This document shows positions 1 through 9,100 of a DNA stretch of 64,000 bases, piece after piece; position 1 is the stretch's first letter; the number at the start of each line of letters is the position of its first letter. The DNA lies in assembly GCA_031367345.1 (NCBI GenBank), contig JANLPR010000045.1, positions 1 through 64,000 on the forward strand, given 5' to 3'. Position numbers and translations under genes: made by a program. Under the pieces are notes generated by a model. It saw nothing but the letters and a program-made list of their open reading frames with translations, was not told the origin of the DNA and ran no database searches. Origin of the DNA: JADKIH01 sp031367345. GTDB taxonomy: Bacteria > Bacteroidota > Bacteroidia > AKYH767-A > 2013-40CM-41-45.

Positions 1-617
1 TTTGGTTCCCGCAGAAGCCGCAGAGAACCGCAGAATAGATTTTTTAATTTGAGTACCGAGAGTCGTAATTTGATTTACAGTCTACTACTTCAATGAATTT
101 TTTTGCGAAAATCAGCGGAGTCTGCGGGAGAATTATTTTTGGTTCCCGCAGAAGCCGCAGAGTACCGCAGAATAGATTTTGTAATTTGAGAATCGAGAGT
201 CGTAATTTGATTGACTTTATACTACTTCAATGAATTTTTCAGCGAAAATCTGCGGAGTCTGCGGGAGAATTATTTTTGGTTCCCGCAGAAGCCGCAGAGA
301 ACCGCAGAATAGATTTTGTAATTCGAGAATTGTAATTTGAGAATCGAGAGTTGTAATTTGATTGACGGTAAATTACTTCAATGAATTTTTCAGCGAAAAT
401 CTGCGAAGGCTGCGGGAGAATTATTTTTGGTTCCCGCAGACTCCGCAGAGTACCGTAGAATAGATTTTGTAATTCGAGAATTGTAATTTGAGAATCGAGA
501 GTTGTAATTTGATTGACGGTAAATTACTTCAATGAATTTTTCAGCGAAAATCCGCGGAGTCTGCGGGAGAATTATTTTTGGTTCCCGCAGACTCCGCAGA
601 GTACCGCAGATTTTTTT
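1..617. repeat. Tandem array of 137/151-bp palindromic repeat units
   Basis: Units beginning ggttcccgcag start at 4, 141, 278, 429 and 580, giving spacings of 137, 137, 151 and 151 bp; the fifth copy is truncated after about 38 bp. The 14-bp difference is one extra copy of a sub-repeat like gtaattcgagaatt. Each boundary forms an inverted repeat, best at 554-568 pairing perfectly with 583-597 across a 14-nt AT-rich loop; earlier boundaries carry one or two mismatches. There is no open reading frame of note. The structure resembles a REP/BIME-type palindromic intergenic repeat. It lies on the 3' side of the OmpA-like gene and may start before the window. Confidence 0.9.
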
Positions 618-773
618 CCAAACTTTTTAGGAAGCAGGGTATAATAATTTGTAAGTAAAAAAATGGCTTTTCATACTTCATACTTCTTAATTCAAAAAGA
701 ATAGGTACGAACTAAATAATCGCAGACTAAATTGACCCTTGACCCTTAACCCTTCTTACTTCTTTTAACCTTC
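618..773. other. Intergenic tract with simple pyrimidine-rich repeats
   Basis: No gene is visible. The stretch near 735-781 contains short tandem motifs (gacccttgaccctta, then cttcttacttctt) that recur as a similar cttacttcttacttctt tract near 32216-32236. It directly abuts the stop codon of the OmpA-like gene. Confidence 0.6.
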
Positions 774-1802
774 TTACTTCTCTATCCCCAACACTTTCAT
801 TAACTCATCTAACTTTGGTGTAAGAATAATTTCTGTGCGGCGATTTTTCTTTCTTGCTTCTGCTGTATTTGCCGGATCAATCGGATAGTAAGGGCCTTTA
901 CCACTTGCTGTAATTCTTAATGGATCAATCGAATTATCTCTTAAAAGAATTTGTGCTACTGATGTTGCTCGCAACACACTCAGCTCCCAATTATCTTTTG
1001 CTCCGCTAGGCAACGTTCCATTAATAGGAACATTATCGGTATGGCCTTCTACAACAATATTAATATCTTTTTTAGTTCCTAATAATTTCGCTAGGTCTTT
1101 CAACGCCTTCTCTCCTTCACGTTCAACGTTCGTACTGCCTGATGAAAAAAGTAATCGCTCTTCCATCGAAATATATACCTGCCCGTTTTTTCTGTAAACC
1201 GAAAGTCCGTTGTTTTCATATCCCAATAATGCATCGCTCACCGCTTTCTTTAATCCATTAACTGTACTATCTGTTCTATTCAGAATTCCTTCCAGTTCAT
1301 CAACTCTCGCTTGTTTTAATTTTATTCCTTCTCGCAACTCTTTCAAATTTTTCTCACGCTCATTCAGATCAAGTGAATCTTTTTTCATCTTGTCTTCTCT
1401 TCGTTGTAATTCATTTCGCGTATTATTCAATTCACCTATTAGTTTACGAGTTTCTTCGGTATTGCCTGCAAGTAATTTCTCATTATTAGAAAGTAATTTA
1501 TCATACGATTTATTCAACTCTCCATACAATGATGTTAATCGATGATAGGCATTTCCCATATCGGTCGTGTCTTTTGATAACTGAAGGTTATTCTTCAACA
1601 TTTCTGCTCCCGATGCCTTTAACTCTGTGTTTTCTGTAGTTAATGACTGATTATCCGACTTTAATTTCGAATTCTCATCCTGACACGTTTTTTCTGTTTT
1701 TTGAAGGTCTTCAAATTTACGAGCAGGTATGCACGATTGAAAAGTGCTGACAAGAAATACACTTGCAAGAAATGTGGCAATTTTGATGTTTATTTTTTTC
1801 AT
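774..1802 (-). CDS. OmpA-family lipoprotein with coiled coil
   Basis: Outer-membrane lipoprotein predicted to bind peptidoglycan through a C-terminal OmpA/MotB domain. Seen: a hydrophobic signal with a lipobox-like FQSC (Cys24 from the chosen ATG), a long Lys/Glu/Asn-rich coiled coil at about 40-190, then the OmpA domain at about 215-335 with GHTDNVPI, NWELSVLRA and RKKNRRTEI. The open frame can begin at GTG 1808, but ATG at 1802 gives the conventional MKK signal start and is preferred. The coiled coil suggests a spacer linking membrane and wall. It stands alone on this strand, with the repeat array downstream. A structural role rather than a flagellar motor role is inferred because no motor genes are nearby. 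Confidence 0.85.
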   Translation of the reverse strand: MKKINIKIATFLASVFLVSTFQSCIPARKFEDLQKTEKTCQDENSKLKSDNQSLTTENTELKASGAEMLKNNLQLSKDTTDMGNAYHRLTSLYGELNKSYDKLLSNNEKLLAGNTEETRKLIGELNNTRNELQRREDKMKKDSLDLNEREKNLKELREGIKLKQARVDELEGILNRTDSTVNGLKKAVSDALLGYENNGLSVYRKNGQVYISMEERLLFSSGSTNVEREGEKALKDLAKLLGTKKDINIVVEGHTDNVPINGTLPSGAKDNWELSVLRATSVAQILLRDNSIDPLRITASGKGPYYPIDPANTAEARKKNRRTEIILTPKLDELMKVLGIEK

Positions 1803-1962
1803 TCTCACTTAAATTAGGAGTTCGGCATTTATACTGCTAAAATAGGTCTAATAAAAGCCAACAAGTAACCGTTATAAAACTAATTTTCAACAATTACTTT
1901 GGAACATTCTGACTAATTAATCGTAAATTTAAGAATCAGAATTCTTACTAAATAGCTCTTCT

Positions 1963-2673
1963 ATGAAATCGTTAAGTAAAAATTGGATTACTGAGAATCA
2001 AATTGATTTTGAATACAAGAAATATGTTCTTCTTGCTTACCTTCAGCAAGTTTCCGAAAATTTTACCGACCATCGTCTTTATCCTTCGCTTAGCGATCTG
2101 ATTGAGCATTACAGAAACCTTCGAATCCTCCAAGATAACAAACATCAATTGTACAGCCTTTTTCCTGAACGGATGAAAAAAGCAGATCTGGAAGAATTTA
2201 AAATTGTTTATGAAAAAATTGCCGGCGACGATACAATCATGATGGAAATTGAATCTATCGTTGAGTTCTCCATTCCTAAAATGGCCGATTACCTGAAAGA
2301 AGGTAAAAAGGTTTATGACTTCATAGAAGATAAAATGAAAATTTCTCCTATCGGTTTAATCCCTTTAAATTCCGAATTTGGTTATGCTTTTTTGAAAGAA
2401 GGGGGCTCTACTTGCACTCTAGTTTATGAATATAGAACTACAATTTTCGAAAATCCCAATGAGAAGTATCGAGGAATTCACTTCGACTATGTTACCACTT
2501 ATGAAAAAAGTTTGATGAATACGTATGAGTCGATTAAATGTGATCTGCTTCGATTCAATCGTAATCTTCCGAACCCTGCTACTTTTGCAATTGAAACTAC
2601 TCTCGAAATACCGTTTGAAGAAACTTTTTTACCTATGGCAAAGAGAACTCTTATTAAAAGATTGGCAGTTTGA
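1963..2673 (+). CDS. Conserved hypothetical protein (236 aa)
   Basis: No family recognised. The protein is soluble-looking, with no signal peptide or membrane segment. It is rich in aromatic and charged residues, helical in the first 120 residues (YKKYVLLAYLQQVSENF, LIEHYRNLRILQDNK) and more beta-like after about residue 125. ATG at 1963 is the first start after an in-frame stop region and follows a 160-bp divergent gap shared with the OmpA-like gene. The next gene runs toward it and ends 56 bp away. Amino-acid composition and codon use match the neighbours, so it is probably a real gene confined to Bacteroidota. Confidence 0.7.
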   Translation: MKSLSKNWITENQIDFEYKKYVLLAYLQQVSENFTDHRLYPSLSDLIEHYRNLRILQDNKHQLYSLFPERMKKADLEEFKIVYEKIAGDDTIMMEIESIVEFSIPKMADYLKEGKKVYDFIEDKMKISPIGLIPLNSEFGYAFLKEGGSTCTLVYEYRTTIFENPNEKYRGIHFDYVTTYEKSLMNTYESIKCDLLRFNRNLPNPATFAIETTLEIPFEETFLPMAKRTLIKRLAV

Positions 2674-2729
2674 TTTTATGTGCAAAAGAAAAAAATAGTT
2701 AATTATTGAAACGAGTTTTTATTGAGTTG

Positions 2730-3947
2730 CTATTTTTTTTCTTCACTGCGTTGTTTACCTGCAAGTAAAAAACTCAAGACAAAAAACGTTTTTACAAATT
2801 GATATGAAAGCCAACATTTAATAGTTGAAAAAATTGTTTTCATTAATAATGTTGATTGAATGGTTACTTCAGTACTTTCTGTATCGAAGGTGTTTTGGAT
2901 AAAAGCGGCAATGTTCTCCGAAAATTTCTGATCATTGACATCAATATTTAATTCAATGTTGCTATATGTACTCAAATTATTCAAGTCGTAAGAACCAATT
3001 GAGGTCCACTTTTTATCAACCACCACTACTTTCCCATGAACATTTGCCGGACGGTATTCAAAAACACGAATGCCATTTTCGGTAAGCCAACTATAAAGAT
3101 ATCGACGTGCATTTACCATCAACCCAACATCCGATTTTTCTGCAACTAATACAGAAACTTCAACTCCTCTTCTTACTGCGCTTCGTAACAAGCGGCGTGT
3201 TCGACCCCCGGGAAGAAAATAACCACCTACAAAAATCAACGATGTTTTTGCTCTCCGAATAGCTTGACGATATGTAATTGCTATTTCGTTTTGATTCCTG
3301 ATAAAATCGTTTCTCCTGACTCTAATTGGAAGATTAGAGAACTTAAAAGCTTGTTTTTGTATTTTTTTGGCATTTTTTTCAAATTTGAACTCATCCCAAC
3401 GCCTTCTACAGATGAGCTCAATTTTTTTGCAAATAGCGCCATTTACAATGATGGCAAAATCTAACCAGGCTGCCTTTTGAGGAGTTCCCGCATAATAATC
3501 TGCTATATTTATTCCTCCAACTACCGCAGTAGACCCATCTATTACCAACACTTTTCGATGCAGCCTTCTTCCTATATGGAAGCTTCCACGCGAATAGAAT
3601 TTTCCAAAACGCCGAATTACAATACCTCCCTCTTCTAACGATTTTTCGTATCCTTTACTCATCTTATCTGAACCGAAAGCGTCTATTAATATAAAGACTC
3701 TTACATTGCGTTGTACCGCTCTCAGTAAGGCTTCTCCGACATACCTACCGGTTTTATCATCAATAAAAATGTAGGTTTGGAGGTGGATCTCATCGGAAGC
3801 TTGGTCAATAAGCTCAACTATTTTTTTGAAATACTCTTGCCCACTAATCATCCAATACGCTGAATGACCTTCTACATAAGGTTTGTTGAAATTTCTCCAA
3901 GTCGATCTGCGTCGCATAATTCGTTTTTCCGGAGGGTAAGTTAGCAC
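2730..3947 (-). CDS. Phospholipase D / cardiolipin synthase-like protein
   Basis: Member of the phospholipase D superfamily, most like bacterial cardiolipin synthases, which join two phosphatidylglycerols into cardiolipin. Both HxKxxxxD catalytic motifs are present: H130-K132-D137 in HRKVLVIDG and H304-K306-D311 in HGKVVVVDK. Unlike typical synthases, the N-terminal pair of membrane helices is missing; the only hydrophobic stretch is near the C-terminus (about 365-392), followed by a Lys/Glu tail. The start is GTG at 3947 with an AAAGGAAG-like sequence just upstream; ATG at 3917 is an alternative that removes ten residues. The 405-aa length is shorter than the usual 480. A nuclease or other phosphodiester activity remains possible. 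Confidence 0.8.
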   Translation of the reverse strand: MLTYPPEKRIMRRRSTWRNFNKPYVEGHSAYWMISGQEYFKKIVELIDQASDEIHLQTYIFIDDKTGRYVGEALLRAVQRNVRVFILIDAFGSDKMSKGYEKSLEEGGIVIRRFGKFYSRGSFHIGRRLHRKVLVIDGSTAVVGGINIADYYAGTPQKAAWLDFAIIVNGAICKKIELICRRRWDEFKFEKNAKKIQKQAFKFSNLPIRVRRNDFIRNQNEIAITYRQAIRRAKTSLIFVGGYFLPGGRTRRLLRSAVRRGVEVSVLVAEKSDVGLMVNARRYLYSWLTENGIRVFEYRPANVHGKVVVVDKKWTSIGSYDLNNLSTYSNIELNIDVNDQKFSENIAAFIQNTFDTESTEVTIQSTLLMKTIFSTIKCWLSYQFVKTFFVLSFLLAGKQRSEEKK

Positions 3948-4023
3948 TTCCTTTGGTCATTTTTATAAAGAATAAAGGACTTTTAGCCAACCGCATTTTT
4001 ATTTTTTAACATCAAAAAAATAT

Positions 4024-4031
4024 TACATTTG
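4024..4031 (+). promoter_or_regulatory. TAnnTTTG -7 promoter element before the DUF1844 gene
   Basis: TACATTTG matches the Bacteroidota sigma-A -7 consensus and lies 22 nt before the ATG. No clear -33 TTG is seen at the expected distance. Confidence 0.5.
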
Positions 4032-4053
4032 TGTTTACTTCATCTAAATATCA

Positions 4054-4323
4054 ATGCAAAACGAAGAGCAATTATTTACACAACTTTTATCAATTTTTTA
4101 TTCGTCAGCAATGGTGGCCTTGGGTAAACTTAAAAACCCTTCGAGCGATAAAATCGAAAGAGATTTAAACCAAGCCAAAAACTCGATCGAAATGCTTGAG
4201 ATGATCAAAACAAAGACATCATCTAATCTGTCAACGCAACAAAGTAAAATGCTTGACAGTATACTAACCGATCTTAGATTAAATTATATCGACGAAAAGA
4301 ATAAAGATTCAATTTCCCAATAA
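4054..4323 (+). CDS. DUF1844 family protein
   Basis: Small helical protein of the DUF1844 family, recognised from ALGKLKNPSSDKIERDL, the following helix SIEMLEMIKTKT, and the C-terminal helix LDSILTDLRLNYID. The family is widespread and has no settled function. It has no signal peptide or membrane segment, so it is probably cytoplasmic. The 89-aa length is close to family size. A -7 promoter element precedes the ATG by 22 nt. A coiled-coil membrane protein follows after 20 bp, so the two are probably co-transcribed. Confidence 0.8.
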   Translation: MQNEEQLFTQLLSIFYSSAMVALGKLKNPSSDKIERDLNQAKNSIEMLEMIKTKTSSNLSTQQSKMLDSILTDLRLNYIDEKNKDSISQ

Positions 4324-4343
4324 AAATCTTTGAAAAACCCCTT

Positions 4344-5273
4344 ATGAATCCACAGGAATTAAATAGATTAGAATACCAGGAACAAGGTCCCAAAAAGGGA
4401 ATTGTTATTATCGTTATCACCATTCTTCTTGGAACTAATGGTCTTCTTCTTTGGCAATTTTTTGATAAGAAAAATCACCTTGACCAAGCCAATCAAACAA
4501 TTGTAACTACTACGGCAGAAAAAGATGCCCTGCAGTTGCAGTTGAATCAATTCAAAGTGGATTTTGAAAAATTAAAATCGGATAATTCTACTCTTGAAAC
4601 ACAACTTACTGAGAAGGATGAACAAATCAAAGCTAAGGTGCTTGAGATCCAAAAATTAATCCTACTAGGTGGCCCGGCACAAATAGCGCGGGCAAAAGCA
4701 GAATTAGCAAAGCTCAAAGAAATGAACGATGTGTTTACCGTGCAGGTTGATTCATTGAATATTATTGCCGCTAAATTGCAAGCGGAAAATCAAAACCTGA
4801 ACTCAAATTTAACTCAGGAGAAATCGAAAAACGAAAATCTTTCAGCTGAAAACAATCGATTATCTTCTAAAGTAAATGCCGGTTCTGTCTTGAAAGCGAT
4901 AAGCATTGTTACGGAAGGGTATCGATTTAAAGGAAATGGTTCTGCTGTAGTAACGAATAAAGCAAAACAAGTTCAGAAAGTTAGTACCAAATTCGTACTC
5001 GCAGAAAATCATGTGATTGATAATGGTTCGGTAGACATCTATTTACGTGTTCTTGGACCTGATGGTGCTGTTATTTCTACTAACTCAGAAATATTTAAAG
5101 CGAACAATCAAGATTTAACTTATACGGTTAAACAAACTGTCGATTATAATAATTCTGATACTCAGATTGATGTTGCTTGGGCAAAGGGTTCTAATTTCTT
5201 CAAAGGCAAATACAATGTAGAAATATATCATAGCGGAAACCTTATTGGTCGATCTATGATCGATTTGAAATAA
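4344..5273 (+). CDS. Single-pass membrane protein with periplasmic coiled coil
   Basis: Not assigned to a named family. It has a short cytoplasmic N-terminus, one membrane helix at about 20-41 (GIVIIVITILLGTNGLLLW), a long coiled coil at about 45-175 with heptad-like Leu/Lys/Glu/Asn repeats, then a C-terminal domain (about 180-309) with predicted beta-strands such as VDIYLRVLGPDGAVI and GKYNVEIYHSGNLIG. The topology suggests the globular end is in the periplasm. It begins 20 bp after the DUF1844 gene and ends 30 bp before the convergent outer-membrane gene. Similar coiled-coil and C-terminal beta arrangements are common in Bacteroidota hypothetical proteins; a cell-envelope scaffold role is only an inference. 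Confidence 0.7.
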   Translation: MNPQELNRLEYQEQGPKKGIVIIVITILLGTNGLLLWQFFDKKNHLDQANQTIVTTTAEKDALQLQLNQFKVDFEKLKSDNSTLETQLTEKDEQIKAKVLEIQKLILLGGPAQIARAKAELAKLKEMNDVFTVQVDSLNIIAAKLQAENQNLNSNLTQEKSKNENLSAENNRLSSKVNAGSVLKAISIVTEGYRFKGNGSAVVTNKAKQVQKVSTKFVLAENHVIDNGSVDIYLRVLGPDGAVISTNSEIFKANNQDLTYTVKQTVDYNNSDTQIDVAWAKGSNFFKGKYNVEIYHSGNLIGRSMIDLK

Positions 5274-5289
5274 ATATTTCTTTTCAGAA

Positions 5290-5314
5290 CGTTCTTCTTG
5301 CTTTTAGAAGAACG
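5290..5314. terminator. Hairpin at convergent gene ends
   Basis: A 9-bp perfect stem (cgttcttct with agaagaacg) and 7-nt loop sits between two convergent genes and overlaps the last codons of the minus-strand gene. A bidirectional terminator is plausible, but T-tracts are short. Confidence 0.45.
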
Positions 5315-8300
5315 CTCTGAATTGTACTCCTCCTGTATGTATTACTTTGGCACTTTGTAATTTTCTGCCTTCATAATTTAAGCTCAATTGCATAGAATTG
5401 CTAATCATTTTTTGAGCACCAATATTCCAAATAAAATTTTCTCCAATTTTAAAACCTTCAAGCATTTCGTAGGCAAGGAAACTCTGCTCTCCTGCATTAA
5501 ATTTTACTCTCACATAACTTACCTTTGCTGTAATGCTACCGGAATTAACGGTCGTATATTTAGTTTCAATATTTAATTTATTCAAGAAAGCATTCTCTCC
5601 CTCTGTGCCAATAGCATTTTTCTTTTCACTATACCGGTATGAAAACGAAAGCCGAAATTCATTGCCGGGTTGAAAAGTTATTTTTGGCTCGGCTGCATTG
5701 CTGAAAATTCTATAATTACGCGCCGAAAAAAAATCAGAACTATTCATCTTTTCTCCGTTTTCATAATTAAACGTGCTTAGAAACTCTCGATTCATATTCC
5801 AACGTACATTCAACACCCGCAGTCGGTTCAAGCGCGATTCAAAGCCATTACTCAACAATGTCTTGTTTCTCACCTCCTGAATTGTGAAGTCAAGTCCGTA
5901 AACGGTGCTGTTCCTGTTATAATAAATAGTGTTCCTTAAATTTGAATTATTTGAGATTAATGATGTATCGTTTAGCTCTAAAGCAAATGGATTTAACGAC
6001 GATAATAATGTTTCTCCTTTTGTTTTCTTATCGAATCGTATTGAAAGTTGGTCGGTAAATTTGAAAATAAATTTTTCTTTCCCTTGAATGGAACTTTGCT
6101 TTCCTGCAGGACTTACATTCAAAACTTCTGAAAACTGATTCGTGCGCGTTACCACATACTCATTACTCAATAAAAATACTCTAATATATTTTGCATCACT
6201 TTGGAAAGCTGCCGGAGCAAATTCATCCAAATCTTTTACTCCGTTATTATTATAATCGGCGAGATAAGCATACACCCCTTGTCCTGCTGGAACTTCTAAA
6301 TAATAATAGTCTTGCTTTCTTTCTTGTCCTGTTCCTAACTCATAATAGGTAGTTGCAGTTATAATTCCTTTGAATAAACTAATGTAATGATCGATCCTAT
6401 TTAGAAACGTTTTAACCGGCTCTAATTTAGTCAAGATTGTATCTTCTATTGTTAAGGTTCTGAATGTAGAAGTCGTTCTTAATGTTTGATTAATTCCTGC
6501 ATTGTAATCGGTCGACAAACTCACTTCTTGTGCTTTGGTTGCATTCTTAAAATTATTTGTAAATGGCTGCTTATCGATCCGTTGTTTTAATTGTAATGAC
6601 ATTTTTAATTTACTGCTATCGCTTAAATTTGCATAGGCAGTTAATTCATTGAATGAATAACTTCCGGCAAGGATCGAATCAGAAATGTTTTTATAAAATT
6701 TATTTTGTTCTGTATTTTCTTTGATTCCCACTGTTAGAAAGGAGAATGGACGAGAGAGCTCTGTATAATGGCGAAAGAAATTGGTGTTTAAATTTATTCC
6801 TGTTGTGGTTAAGTAGCTGGCATCCGATGTTAGTTTGATTTTTTTAATTGTTATTGTACTCGATTCTGCATTCATTATGCCTCTATATTCCGGCCCCTTT
6901 TCGTAAGTTCTAAATTGATAACTAACGGAAAGTAAATCAGATTTTGTTAAGGTACTTTTCACCGAACTAATATGTTCATTGTTGTAAATAGAGTTAGTAC
7001 CAAGATTCCAATCACGATCAAACTCTACATTTCGAAATCTTTCTAATGCTTTAAAATTTTTCTCTGTGAATTCATAGTTGATTACATTATTCAATTTCCA
7101 TCCCTTGATTGTATCCGAACTCAAATTAATTAAATTGTTGTATATAATTTTTGCTGCAAATCCCAGATCGTTCTTTTTGTCTTTCTGTGAAAACAAATTA
7201 ACATCATAATTACTCAGCGCTCCTTCTATGCTCAGCATGTTTTTGGAATTTATTTGAATATCAGCTCCGGCAGTCAGCATCTGTTGTTGCTTAGGCGTTA
7301 CTATTAATGCTACCGGTGCAAAACTCCCTTGCGAAATTCCACTTATTGGTTCTACCCATTTATATACTCGCCCGTTTGCTGAATTCACATCTTGAATGTA
7401 ATCGCCTCGATGAATACCAACCTCACTAAAATTAACTTGCCAATATGCACTATCTGCCTTTGTTGAATAAAGATAAATTGAATAGGTTCCTGAACTTGCA
7501 ATGGTATCTTTCTTTTGATACAACACAACATTACTATTGAAAGCAACACTGTCTGCCGTTGGATAAAAGGCATTTTGAATGCTATCGCCAATGCTAGCCA
7601 ATAATGCTTTTTGTGCGCTATCCAGTTGCTGATTGAGCGATTGATTTTTACTGTCTTGCTCTGAATATAAATTCAGATGCATTTTTAATCTACTACTTTC
7701 ATATTCATTATTCATTGTAAGCAAAGAGCGCGCATAATTTTTATCGGAATATTCAAATTCTACAACTATTCTAGTGTCTTTAGTAATCAGTCTTTTTGTA
7801 GTAAAGGAGAGTTGCGCTGTGTTATAGTCGATCGTATAATCATTTTGAAGCCCTCGTGTAAGCAAGATGCCATCTAAATAAATTTTTTCCGTCCCCGAAA
7901 GAACAATAATATAAATCTCGCCATTGTTGCCTGTCAATTTGTAAGGCCCTTGATTTCCTTCTGTCGGACTTATAGCATTCCGAGCTAGTTTGCCTTTACT
8001 CACTGCTATTCCTGCTGTGACTTTATAAAATTTGTTCTTCGTAGAATCGATATCTACTACCGATGAAAAGACTGCTCCTTGAGCCTTTTTATAATAATTC
8101 ATAAAATAACCGGGTGGTCGTTTCAATTCAAAATCGCCGGCTATGAGTTTGTTTTTATTATTGGAAATTTGAATAAATACTTTATCGAAGTCCTGTAATT
8201 GCTGTGTGTTACCTTCCGGTTGTATGGGAATATTTTCATCGGTAATTGCCGCAAGAATGTCAACGTTGTCGCTTATTTTACCGGCTAACTGTAAGTTGAG

Positions 8301-8777
8301 ACTTGAGTTTACAAATACATCCTGATTGTTTCCAAAGCTTACCCCTCGTGAAATACTCCCATTTCTAGTGAGGCCCGATAACTTGAAGAGCTCCGGTTCA
8401 TTTGAGGTTGGAGAATAATAATAGGGAGTACCTGAAGCTTGGCTAACTATACCTTTATTTTTATTCGTGTAATCTTTTGAAAATAGAAATGAAAATGTTC
8501 TGTAAACCACAAAAACAGAATCGGTTTTAATTAATATAAATGTTTCACTCTTTTTTTTCCATATCACTCGAGAGTTGATAAAATCTAGGATGTAAGCCGA
8601 TGTGTCAAGATTGACGCCTTGATAACTGATTCGAAAAGTGCCTGGAGCAATACTCAATGTGTCCACAATAATTGTGTCTTGAGTGGTAGAAAGAAATTTT
8701 GTGCGTTGGTTACTCAAACTTTGACTGAAAGTAAAGGTGGGGAGCAAAAAAAGTAAGACGATTACTATTAAACGCAT
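5304..8777 (-). CDS. Large outer-membrane beta-barrel protein (1157 aa), SprA-like features
   Basis: A large protein with a cleavable signal peptide (about 1-18, ending FTFSQ) and hundreds of residues of alternating aromatic/polar strands typical of an outer-membrane barrel, ending in FRAFF. Around residues 130-185 NGSISRGVSFGNNQDVF and LNLQLAGKISDNVDI, and around 275-345 the DYTIDYNTAQLSFT segment, resemble pieces of the SprA translocon encoded at 55-62 kb, so distant relatedness is inferred. An EF-hand-like loop, DYNNNGVKDLDEF, lies near residue 840. It sits downstream of the skp pair on the same strand but is separated by a 323-bp gap with a terminator. Function is unknown; a surface assembly or transport role is a guess. 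Confidence 0.75.
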   Translation of the reverse strand: MRLIVIVLLFLLPTFTFSQSLSNQRTKFLSTTQDTIIVDTLSIAPGTFRISYQGVNLDTSAYILDFINSRVIWKKKSETFILIKTDSVFVVYRTFSFLFSKDYTNKNKGIVSQASGTPYYYSPTSNEPELFKLSGLTRNGSISRGVSFGNNQDVFVNSSLNLQLAGKISDNVDILAAITDENIPIQPEGNTQQLQDFDKVFIQISNNKNKLIAGDFELKRPPGYFMNYYKKAQGAVFSSVVDIDSTKNKFYKVTAGIAVSKGKLARNAISPTEGNQGPYKLTGNNGEIYIIVLSGTEKIYLDGILLTRGLQNDYTIDYNTAQLSFTTKRLITKDTRIVVEFEYSDKNYARSLLTMNNEYESSRLKMHLNLYSEQDSKNQSLNQQLDSAQKALLASIGDSIQNAFYPTADSVAFNSNVVLYQKKDTIASSGTYSIYLYSTKADSAYWQVNFSEVGIHRGDYIQDVNSANGRVYKWVEPISGISQGSFAPVALIVTPKQQQMLTAGADIQINSKNMLSIEGALSNYDVNLFSQKDKKNDLGFAAKIIYNNLINLSSDTIKGWKLNNVINYEFTEKNFKALERFRNVEFDRDWNLGTNSIYNNEHISSVKSTLTKSDLLSVSYQFRTYEKGPEYRGIMNAESSTITIKKIKLTSDASYLTTTGINLNTNFFRHYTELSRPFSFLTVGIKENTEQNKFYKNISDSILAGSYSFNELTAYANLSDSSKLKMSLQLKQRIDKQPFTNNFKNATKAQEVSLSTDYNAGINQTLRTTSTFRTLTIEDTILTKLEPVKTFLNRIDHYISLFKGIITATTYYELGTGQERKQDYYYLEVPAGQGVYAYLADYNNNGVKDLDEFAPAAFQSDAKYIRVFLLSNEYVVTRTNQFSEVLNVSPAGKQSSIQGKEKFIFKFTDQLSIRFDKKTKGETLLSSLNPFALELNDTSLISNNSNLRNTIYYNRNSTVYGLDFTIQEVRNKTLLSNGFESRLNRLRVLNVRWNMNREFLSTFNYENGEKMNSSDFFSARNYRIFSNAAEPKITFQPGNEFRLSFSYRYSEKKNAIGTEGENAFLNKLNIETKYTTVNSGSITAKVSYVRVKFNAGEQSFLAYEMLEGFKIGENFIWNIGAQKMISNSMQLSLNYEGRKLQSAKVIHTGGVQFRAFF

Positions 8778-9051
8778 TTGTCCTTGATAGTGAGGGGAAA
8801 TGTAAATTTATAAAAAGGTTATTGCAAGTGGCCAATTGCTAAAAAAAGAAGTTCGTATCTAGATTTCAAGTCGACCTACCTTAACTTGATTATCGAATTT
8901 ATAGAACAGCCTTCTATATTTGTTGAACCTACTTGCCGCAACAATAATAAAACGCATGGCCTACATTAAAATTTGAAAAATACTTAAAACCAACCTAGCT
9001 TAAAATCGATGGTGCCAACCAAGTGTTATTTAATTCAAGGTGTCTTGTGGC
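8778..9051. other. Intergenic region with no recognised gene
   Basis: AT-rich spacer between the large outer-membrane gene and the skp-pair terminator. No reading frame or repeat is evident. It must contain the promoter of the 1157-aa gene; only an imperfect -7 match (TACATTTC on the minus strand) was seen. Confidence 0.5.
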
Positions 9052-9081
9052 AAAAAAAAAGCCCTATCAAGTGATAGGGCT
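9052..9081 (-). terminator. Rho-independent terminator of the uppS-bamA-skp operon
   Basis: On the minus strand a perfect 10-bp stem (agccctatca/tgatagggct, 2-nt loop) is followed by a run of nine T. It starts about 20 bp beyond the stop codon of the last skp-like gene. Confidence 0.85.
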
Positions 9082-9100
9082 GTAAGTTGGTGGGTTGAGT

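Noticed and set aside
1..617. CRISPR-like appearance of the repeat array
   Set aside because: Units are 137/151 bp with no unique spacers and no cas genes; the structure is a tandem palindromic repeat.
1210..1545. 111-aa plus-strand frame inside the OmpA-like gene
   Set aside because: Shadow of the coiled-coil region; low-complexity Ser/Phe content.
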